Shown piece after piece: positions 58,054 to 64,000 of a DNA stretch of 64,000 nt. The stretch is from contig NZ_APNH01000002.1 in NCBI RefSeq assembly GCF_040361275.1, positions 434,001 through 498,000 on the forward strand. The letters are read 5' to 3'. Position 1 is the stretch's first letter. Every line of letters begins with the position of its first letter. The position numbers and the translations under genes were made by a program. Origin of the DNA: Salinisphaera sp. T31B1. Its GTDB lineage: Bacteria; Pseudomonadota; Gammaproteobacteria; Nevskiales; Salinisphaeraceae. The notes beneath the pieces were generated by a model. It was given only the letters and a program-made list of their open reading frames with translations. It was not told where the DNA came from and did no database searches.

Positions 58054-58833
58054 TCAGCTGCGCCGTTCAAGCAACAGCTTCTTGGTTTCCTGAATGGCCT
58101 TGGCCGGGTTCAAACCCTTCGGGCAGGTATTGGTGCAGTTCATGATGGTGTGGCACCGGTACAGCTTGAACGGGTCTTCGAGAGCGTCCAGCCGATCGCC
58201 GGTCGCCTCGTCACGCGAATCCGCGATCCAGCGATAGGCCTGCAACAGCACAGCCGGCCCGAGATAGCGCTCGGGGTTCCACCAGTAGCTCGGGCAGGAC
58301 GTGGAGCAGCACGCGCACAGGATGCACTCGTACAACCCATCGAGCTTGGCTCGATCCTGCGGAGTCTGCAGCCGCTCACGGGTCGGCGCGGGGGTATCGG
58401 TCTTGATCCACGGCTCGATGGACTCGAGCTGAGCATAGAAATGCGTCAGGTCAGGCACGAGATCCTTGACCACCGGCATGTGCGGAAGCGGATAGATTCG
58501 TACGTCGCCTTCGATATCCTCGATGCGCGTGGTGCAGGCCAGCGTGTTCTTGCCGTCGATGTTGAACGCACAGGAACCGCAGATACCTTCGCGGCAGGAG
58601 CGACGGAACGTGAGCGTCGCGTCGACCTCGTTCTTGATCTTGATCAGCGCGTCCAGAACCATCGGTCCGCATCGATCGAGATCCAGCGTGAAGCTGTCCA
58701 CGCGGGGGTTCTCGCCGGCTTCGGGTTCCCAGCGGTAGACCCGGAATGTCTTGGTCCGCTTGGCATCCTTGGGCGCGTCGAAACGCTTGCCCTTGGCAAT
58801 ACGCGAATTCTTGGGCAGTCGAAATTGAGCCAT
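58054..58833 (-). CDS. sdhB: Succinate dehydrogenase iron-sulfur subunit SdhB
   Basis: SdhB carries electrons from FAD to quinone. The 259-residue protein has all three cluster motifs: [2Fe-2S] [21 protein letters not shown], [4Fe-4S] [17 protein letters not shown], and [3Fe-4S] [14 protein letters not shown]. It lies 62 bases downstream of sdhA in the standard order sdhCDAB. Confidence 0.97.
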   Translation of the reverse strand: MAQFRLPKNSRIAKGKRFDAPKDAKRTKTFRVYRWEPEAGENPRVDSFTLDLDRCGPMVLDALIKIKNEVDATLTFRRSCREGICGSCAFNIDGKNTLACTTRIEDIEGDVRIYPLPHMPVVKDLVPDLTHFYAQLESIEPWIKTDTPAPTRERLQTPQDRAKLDGLYECILCACCSTSCPSYWWNPERYLGPAVLLQAYRWIADSRDEATGDRLDALEDPFKLYRCHTIMNCTNTCPKGLNPAKAIQETKKLLLERRS

Positions 58834-58895
58834 GACAGGCCTCCGTTACCAAAAACGTGCCGCCGGCGACCATCGCCGACGGCGCTGGTGATCGT

Positions 58896-60686
58896 TCAGT
58901 ACACGCGCTTCTTCGGCGGTACGTGTTCCATGTCGGACGTCATCGGCTGCATGTGCACCGGGCGGTAGTCGATCTTGGTGTCCGGCCCGCCGTCGTGCCA
59001 GATGAGCGTGTGCTTCATCCAGTTCTCGTCATCGCGTTCGGAGTATTCCTCGTGCGCGTGGGCGCCACGGCTTTCCTTGCGATTGGCGGCCGCGTGCATG
59101 GTCGTGATTGCGCACCCGAGCAGATTCTCGAGCTCCATCGTCTCGACCAGATCACTGTTCCAGGTCATCGACCGATCGGAGACCCCGACATCGGCGAACG
59201 CCTCCACTTCCGCGCTGATCTGCTTGACGCCCTTGCCCAGATTTTCCTCGTTACGGAAGACCGCGGCATATTTCTGCATGGAGCGCTGAAGGCTGTCGCG
59301 CAGTTCGGCAGTCGGCGTGCTTCCTTTGGCATGACGCAGCTTGTCGAAGCGGGCCAGCGCCTTCTCTTCGGACGCCTTGGTATCGGCACGATGGGTCGCG
59401 CCCTTGGTGACGACCTCCTCACAGCGGTGCGCGGCGGCTCTACCGAAGACCACGAGGTCGAGCAGCGAGTTGGAACCCAGACGATTGGCGCCATGTACCG
59501 ATACACAACCGGCCTCACCGACCGCCATGAGTCCGGGCACGACCGAATCCGGGTCACCGTCACGCAACGTGACTACTTCGCCGAAAGCGTTGGTCGGCAC
59601 GCCGCCCATGTTGTAATGCACCGTCGGCAGCACCGGAATCGGCTCCTTGGTGGCGTCCACGCCCGAGAAGATCCGCGCGGTTTCCGTGATGCCCGGCAGA
59701 CGCTCGTGCAACACCTCGGGACCAAGATGCTCCAGGTGGAGCAGCGTGTGGTCCTTGTTCTCGCCGACGCCGCGTCCTTCATTGATCTCGACCGTCTCGG
59801 CACGACTGACCACGTCGCGCGACGCCAGATCCTTCGCGTTCGGAGCGTAGCGCTCCATGAAACGCTCGCCCTCGGAGTTGGTCAGATAACCGCCCTCGCC
59901 GCGAGCGCCCTCGGTGATGAGACAGCCCGCACCGTAGATGCCGGTGGGATGAAACTGCACGAACTCCGGGTCCTGCAGCGGCAGGCCCGCGCGCAGCGCC
60001 ATGCCCATGCCGTCGCCGGTACAGGTGTGGGCCGACGTGCAGGAGAAGTAGGCACGACCGTAACCACCCGTGGCCAGAATGACCTGATGGGCGCGGAACC
60101 GATGCAGCTGACCACCCTGGAGATCCCAGGCCAGCACGCCCTTGCATTCGCCGTCTTCGGTCATCAGCAGATCGATGGCGAAGTACTCGATGAAGAATTC
60201 GGCCTTGGCCTTGAGCGACTGCTGATACAGCGTATGCAGCAGCGCATGACCGGTACGATCGGCCGCTGCACAGGTACGCTGTGCCGTGCCTTCACCGAAA
60301 TGGGTGGTCATGCCGCCGAACGGACGCTGATAGATCCGGCCGTCTTCGGTGCGCGAAAACGGCACGCCGTCGTGCTCGAGTTCGATGATCGCCGGAATGG
60401 CTTCCTTGGTCAGGTACTCGATGGCGTCCTGATCGCCCAACCAGTCGCCGCCCTTGATCGTGTCGTAGGCGTGCCAGCGCCAGTCGTCCTCGCCCATGTT
60501 GCCGAGCGCGGATGCAATACCGCCCTGCGCGGCTACCGTATGACTACGGGTGGGAAACACTTTGGTGATACAGGCCGTGGACAGCCCGGCGTCGGCCAGG
60601 CCGCGCGTCGCGCGCAGGCCCGAACCGCCCGCGCCGACCACGACCACGTCGTGCTGATGGTCGATGATGTCGTAACTGTCGCTCAT
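58896..60686 (-). CDS. sdhA: Succinate dehydrogenase flavoprotein subunit SdhA
   Basis: SdhA oxidises succinate to fumarate in the TCA cycle. The 596-residue protein has the FAD fold [15 protein letters not shown] and the FAD-linking His in [17 protein letters not shown]-like, [10 protein letters not shown] and [17 protein letters not shown] segments follow. Its ATG overlaps the sdhD stop by one base, so translation is coupled. Confidence 0.97.
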   Translation of the reverse strand: MSDSYDIIDHQHDVVVVGAGGSGLRATRGLADAGLSTACITKVFPTRSHTVAAQGGIASALGNMGEDDWRWHAYDTIKGGDWLGDQDAIEYLTKEAIPAIIELEHDGVPFSRTEDGRIYQRPFGGMTTHFGEGTAQRTCAAADRTGHALLHTLYQQSLKAKAEFFIEYFAIDLLMTEDGECKGVLAWDLQGGQLHRFRAHQVILATGGYGRAYFSCTSAHTCTGDGMGMALRAGLPLQDPEFVQFHPTGIYGAGCLITEGARGEGGYLTNSEGERFMERYAPNAKDLASRDVVSRAETVEINEGRGVGENKDHTLLHLEHLGPEVLHERLPGITETARIFSGVDATKEPIPVLPTVHYNMGGVPTNAFGEVVTLRDGDPDSVVPGLMAVGEAGCVSVHGANRLGSNSLLDLVVFGRAAAHRCEEVVTKGATHRADTKASEEKALARFDKLRHAKGSTPTAELRDSLQRSMQKYAAVFRNEENLGKGVKQISAEVEAFADVGVSDRSMTWNSDLVETMELENLLGCAITTMHAAANRKESRGAHAHEEYSERDDENWMKHTLIWHDGGPDTKIDYRPVHMQPMTSDMEHVPPKKRVY

Positions 60687-61072
60687 CAGGCAGCTCCTAC
60701 CAGAATCATGATGACGGAAAATATGGCGGCGACACCCAGCAGGATGTTGGCCAGCTGCAGCGCGATTAGCGCCGCAATCTTGATCGATTCGACGTGGACA
60801 TAGTCCTCGATGATCACCTGCAGACCGAGCTGGGAGTGATAGAAGATGGCCGCCAAGTAGATCGCCAGCAGCGACGCCTGTAGCGGCGACGACAGCCAGT
60901 TGGTCACGCTGGAATAGTCAGCGCCCAGCTGCGAGGCCAGACAGGCCACGAACCAGAGGGTCAGCGGCACAAGTGCCACCGCGCTCACGCGCTGAGCCCA
61001 CCAGTGGCCCACGCCCGTCTTGGCGCTGCCCAGCCCGCGCGCCTGCGCGAGCGATGAACGAATACTGCTCAT
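60686..61072 (-). CDS. sdhD: Succinate dehydrogenase membrane anchor SdhD
   Basis: A 128-residue membrane anchor with three helices and the heme-ligand His in [16 protein letters not shown], before the last helix. The ATG at 61072 matches the family length; a longer frame into sdhC is rejected. With SdhC it binds heme b and quinone. Confidence 0.94.
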   Translation of the reverse strand: MSSIRSSLAQARGLGSAKTGVGHWWAQRVSAVALVPLTLWFVACLASQLGADYSSVTNWLSSPLQASLLAIYLAAIFYHSQLGLQVIIEDYVHVESIKIAALIALQLANILLGVAAIFSVIMILVGAA

Positions 61073-61104
61073 AGCAAATCTCCCGGAAACAAAAACACGC
61101 GCGA

Positions 61105-61497
61105 TCAGGCGGCGATGAGCGCCCAGATCCAGACAAAGATGGTCAGGGCCGCAGCAACGCCGATGGCGACATAGCCGGTCATGCGCGCGGTTTCCAGATC
61201 CAGACCCACGCCAACGTCCCACACCAGATGGCGCACGCCGTTGCACAGGTGGTAGAACAGCGCGAAGGACCAGCAGAACATGAGCAGCTGGCCGAACCAC
61301 GACGCGGCGAAGCCGTTGATGCCGGCGAACGCGTCGGGGCCACTGGCCGCCCCGATAAGCCAGAAGGCGAGAAAGATGCTGCCGAGCGACAGCACGATGC
61401 CGGACGCGCGGTGTGCGATCGAGGTCAGCATCGAGATCTGCCAACGGTAGATCTGCAGATGCGGCGATAGCGGTCGGTTGGCCTGTTGTTGACTCAT
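61105..61497 (-). CDS. sdhC: Succinate dehydrogenase cytochrome b556 subunit SdhC
   Basis: A 130-residue subunit with RPLSPHLQIYRWQISMLTSIAHRASG, the classical SdhC N-terminal signature, three helices, and the heme-ligand His in FYHLCNGVRHLVWD. The ATG at 61497 is chosen over a 41-residue upstream extension. It lies 43 bases after the SDHAF4-like gene. Confidence 0.95.
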   Translation of the reverse strand: MSQQQANRPLSPHLQIYRWQISMLTSIAHRASGIVLSLGSIFLAFWLIGAASGPDAFAGINGFAASWFGQLLMFCWSFALFYHLCNGVRHLVWDVGVGLDLETARMTGYVAIGVAAALTIFVWIWALIAA

Positions 61498-61540
61498 GGC
61501 GATCCCCAGATGACGGTGAAAGAACGGAGGCGGAATCGGG

Positions 61541-61750
61541 TCAGAAGTCGATACACCGACCGTTCTTCTCCCAGTCGCCGTAGCGCACGGGCTCGGGGCC
61601 TTTGCGGCCTCCGTACTCACGCGGCAGGTCGGACGTGTCTACGGCCGGGGAAACGGGGGTGTCGGAACGTGCGGATTCGCCCGGCTCGGCCGGCGGAGCA
61701 CCCTTGGGTGTCTCGCCGTGGTCTACGGGCGACGATCGTTCATCTGACAT
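61541..61750 (-). CDS. SDHAF4-type succinate dehydrogenase assembly factor (DUF1674)
   Basis: A 69-residue protein with a disordered, acidic Pro/Ser/Glu-rich N-terminus and a conserved C-terminus, EYGGRKGPEPVRYGDWEKNGRCIDF-like across residues 45-69 (key residues Gly47, Gly48, Gly51-Pro52, Arg56-Tyr57-Gly58-Asp59-Trp60, Arg65-Cys66, Phe69). This is the DUF1674 motif of mitochondrial SDHAF4, which helps assemble SdhA with SdhB and protects flavinated SdhA. It lies directly upstream of sdhC, so it is probably the first gene of the operon. The bacterial role is inferred from the eukaryotic protein and from linkage. Confidence 0.88.
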   Translation of the reverse strand: MSDERSSPVDHGETPKGAPPAEPGESARSDTPVSPAVDTSDLPREYGGRKGPEPVRYGDWEKNGRCIDF

Positions 61751-61879
61751 AGCGGTACTCTAAACCTGCGAATGGCTGCTGGCAAGATGAATAGCGGCTT
61801 AACCAGCGCCGCCGAACCTTGGCCAGGAAAGGCTTTACGGTCGCGATAGAATACGGCTTCAAGCTTTTTTGGATGCATC

Positions 61880-62764
61880 ATGAACTCCGCCACCCGCCAG
61901 ACCGGTACCGCACTGGGCATCATTTGCGTGCAAGGCCCGGATGCCGCTTCGTTTTTGCGCGCGCAGCTGACCAACGACGTAGCACGACTGGGACCGGATC
62001 GCCATTTCCTGGCGGCATGGTGCGATGCCAAAGGGCGCACCGAGATGATTGCGCGCGTGGTCGAGACCGAAACCGACGGCTATCTTCTCATCCTGCCGCA
62101 GGCACTGATCGAGCCCATGATCAAGCGTTTGCAGATGTACGTACTGCGGGCGAAGGTCGCGCTGTCGGATATGACCGGCGAGCGCGCCGTGTATGGCCTG
62201 ACCGGGGCGACGCTGCCGGCCCCCGGACATACCGAAGCGCGAGCCGGCATGCGGGTACTCGGATTGCCCGCTTCGCGCGATGGCGCGGCGCGGGCACTGG
62301 TCATCGGCGACAATAGCGTCATGCCCGCATCGAATGACGCGATGGCCACCGACGACGAGCGTTGGCTGATCGCCGATATCGATGCCGGCCTGCCCGTCGT
62401 GCTGCCGGCCACGCGCGGGCTGTTCGTGCCACAGATGCTCAATCTGCACTGGCTGATGGCGATCGATTTCGACAAGGGCTGTTATCCCGGTCAGGAGATC
62501 ATCGCGCGGCTGCATTATCGCGGCACCCTCACCCGTCGCACCTTTCGCCTGCACTGGCAGGGAGAGCGGCCGATACCGGGCGAGCGCATTACCGACTCGG
62601 AGGACAACGAGGTCGGCACCGTGATCGCAGCGGCACGCGACGGATCGCCGAACCACGGACGACTTCTGGCGGTCCTAAAGGCCGCCGCGATCGGCGCCGA
62701 CACGCTGACCTGCCCGCAAACCGCACTCACCTTGGGCGATCTGCCCTATCCGACACCCGACTGA
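61880..62764 (+). CDS. ygfZ: Folate-binding protein YgfZ
   Basis: A 294-residue GcvT-like protein with the YgfZ signature MAIDFDKGCYPGQEIIAR (Cys201), which is needed for function in iron-sulfur cluster enzyme maintenance. ICVQGPDAASFLRAQLTND at the N-terminus is typical. It is divergent from the sdh cluster, whose SdhB has three iron-sulfur clusters. It is convergent with lysS. Confidence 0.94.
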   Translation: MNSATRQTGTALGIICVQGPDAASFLRAQLTNDVARLGPDRHFLAAWCDAKGRTEMIARVVETETDGYLLILPQALIEPMIKRLQMYVLRAKVALSDMTGERAVYGLTGATLPAPGHTEARAGMRVLGLPASRDGAARALVIGDNSVMPASNDAMATDDERWLIADIDAGLPVVLPATRGLFVPQMLNLHWLMAIDFDKGCYPGQEIIARLHYRGTLTRRTFRLHWQGERPIPGERITDSEDNEVGTVIAAARDGSPNHGRLLAVLKAAAIGADTLTCPQTALTLGDLPYPTPD

Positions 62765-62782
62765 ACACGGCCCGTCGGCCGG

Positions 62783-64000
62783 TCAGGCCTGTGGACGGAG
62801 CTGCGGGAACAGCAGCACGTCGCGGATCGCCCCGCGCCCGGTCAGGAGCATGACCAGTCGATCGATCCCGATCCCCGCGCCCGCAGTCGGCGGCAGACCG
62901 TATTCGAGCGCCGTCACGTAGTCGGCGTCGTAGTACATGGCTTCATCGTCGCCCGCCGCCTTGGCATCGGCCTGAGCACGAAACCGCTCGGCCTGATCCT
63001 CGGCATCGTTGAGCTCGGAGAAACCGTTGGCGATCTCGCGACCGGCGACGAACAGTTCGAAACGCTCGGTCACCGACGGGTCGTCATCCCGACGCCGCGC
63101 CAGGGGCGAGACCTCGGCGGGATAATCGACCACGAATGTCGGGGCGATCAGACGGGTCTCGACCGTTTCTTCGAACAGTTCCGTGAGCCATTTCCCCGGC
63201 CCCCAGCCGGGCTGCCCACGCACCCCGGCCTGCTCTGCTTTTTCTCGCAGACGTTGTTCATCATCAATGTCTTGCGGATCAATATTATCGTTATACTTTA
63301 GCACCGCATCGCGCATGCTCAACCGCTCGAATGGCGCATTGAACCGGATGGCTTCGTCGTTGCAAGCCTCGACATGATGCTCGTCCATGCGCACTGACAA
63401 TTCGCGTAACAGGGCTTCGATGGCGTCCATCAGGTCATGGTGGTCGGCGTAGGCCTGATAAAACTCGAGCATGGTGAATTCCGGGTTGTGCCGCGTCGAC
63501 ACCCCTTCGTTCCGGAAATTTCGATTGAGCTCGAACACGCGCTCCAGCCCGCCCACGACCAGCCGCTTGAGATAAAGCTCCGGGGCCACCCGGAGATAAA
63601 AATCGTGGTCGAGCGCGTTGTAATGAGTCACGAACGGCCGCGCCGCGGCCCCGCCCGGTATGGCCTGCAACATCGGCGTCTCGACTTCGAGAAAATCGCG
63701 CGCCTCGAAGAAGTCGCGCACGCCTCGCACGATGGCGCTACGCGCTTTGAACACAGCCCGCGAATCGGGGTGCATGATCAGATCGACATACCGTTGGCGA
63801 TAACGCGCCTCGGTATCCGACAGCCCGTGCCATTTTTCCGGCAGCGGACGAAGCGACTTGGTCAGTAGACGATAGGTCTCGGCACGGACCGATAGCTCGC
63901 CCTTGTTGGTTCGCGACAGCTTTCCCGTCACTCCGACAATATCGCCGATATCCAGCTGCTTGAAGGTCTTGTAGGCGTCTTCTCCGAGCAGATCACGCTG
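62783..64000 (-). CDS. lysS: Lysyl-tRNA synthetase, class II, N-terminus beyond window
   Basis: 405 residues of the C-terminal part are in the window; the N-terminal segment, including part of the OB-fold, lies beyond 64,000. The frame continues to the right edge ([21 protein letters not shown]). Class II motif 1 ([22 protein letters not shown] and LEVETPML), motif 2 ([28 protein letters not shown]) and motif 3 ([15 protein letters not shown]) are present. It charges tRNA-Lys. Confidence 0.96.
   Translation of the reverse strand, partial: QRDLLGEDAYKTFKQLDIGDIVGVTGKLSRTNKGELSVRAETYRLLTKSLRPLPEKWHGLSDTEARYRQRYVDLIMHPDSRAVFKARSAIVRGVRDFFEARDFLEVETPMLQAIPGGAAARPFVTHYNALDHDFYLRVAPELYLKRLVVGGLERVFELNRNFRNEGVSTRHNPEFTMLEFYQAYADHHDLMDAIEALLRELSVRMDEHHVEACNDEAIRFNAPFERLSMRDAVLKYNDNIDPQDIDDEQRLREKAEQAGVRGQPGWGPGKWLTELFEETVETRLIAPTFVVDYPAEVSPLARRRDDDPSVTERFELFVAGREIANGFSELNDAEDQAERFRAQADAKAAGDDEAMYYDADYVTALEYGLPPTAGAGIGIDRLVMLLTGRGAIRDVLLFPQLRPQA

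Noticed and set aside
58857-60803. Long open frame of about 650 codons antisense to sdhA
   Set aside because: It mirrors the reverse complement of a certain gene; GC-rich DNA leaves antisense frames open. Similar long frames antisense to rne (9815-11767) and msbA (15656-17461) are rejected for the same reason.

Overview
The window is GC-rich gammaproteobacterial chromosome. No plasmid, phage, insertion sequence, tRNA, rRNA or CRISPR array was seen. Gene order in several blocks resembles the Pseudomonas/Salinisphaera side of the class: rpmF-yceD next to maf, rluC next to rne, lpxK-msbA-exbD-exbB-comEC-lolD-lolC, mfd near mtnP-nagZ, and nadB divergent from rpoE-mucA-mucB-mucD-lepA-lepB-rnc-era-recO-pdxJ. 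A Salinisphaera-like host is my best guess. It rests on remembered synteny and style, not on a search.

Layout. 0-9.4 kb: a truncated hemerythrin-like gene, an isolated pilB, clpS-clpA, yceD-rpmF-plsX, maf, and rluC with a HAD phosphatase. 9.7-13.4 kb: rne with a very long disordered tail and a clear terminator. 13.4-22.9 kb: a minus-strand envelope block (lolC-lolD-comEC-exbB-exbD-msbA-lpxK-kdsB-phosphatase) with several stop/start overlaps. 23.0-28.9 kb, plus strand: a small exported protein, the two agmatine-to-putrescine enzymes, and mfd.

28.9-35.75 kb is the accessory region. An AraC-type regulator and a methyl-parathion-hydrolase-like metallo-beta-lactamase-fold enzyme lie on the minus strand. 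Divergent to them are an alpha/beta hydrolase with a Tat-lipoprotein leader and a second internal start, an NDH-2-like flavoprotein and a short-chain dehydrogenase. An AT-richer orphan with weak similarity to nuclease-related (NERD) domains follows. The block appears to be inserted between mfd and mtnP.

35.8-44.3 kb returns to core genes on the minus strand. There is a coupled chain cysM / exonuclease-like / rlmD / CYTH / L,D-transpeptidase / nagZ, then mscS-hpt and mtnP, with pdxJ upstream. The exonuclease-like protein appears to have lost its catalytic acids. 44.3-53.9 kb: the sigma-E operon and lepA-lepB-DUF4845-rnc-era-recO. A good sigma-E promoter candidate precedes rpoE, mucC is absent, and the MucD-type protease has a lipobox. 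54.0-64.0 kb: nadB, a complete succinate dehydrogenase locus (SDHAF4-type assembly factor, sdhCDAB, sdhE, ygfX), an S33-like exported hydrolase, ygfZ, and lysS running off the end.

Functional themes are envelope assembly (LPS, lipoproteins, peptidoglycan recycling), the envelope stress response, RNA and translation maintenance, succinate dehydrogenase biogenesis, polyamine synthesis, and one inducible-looking detoxification cassette. Starts were often moved from the longest reading frame using ribosome-binding sites, stop/start overlaps and family N-termini. Many genes use GTG or TTG, and rluC probably uses CTG.
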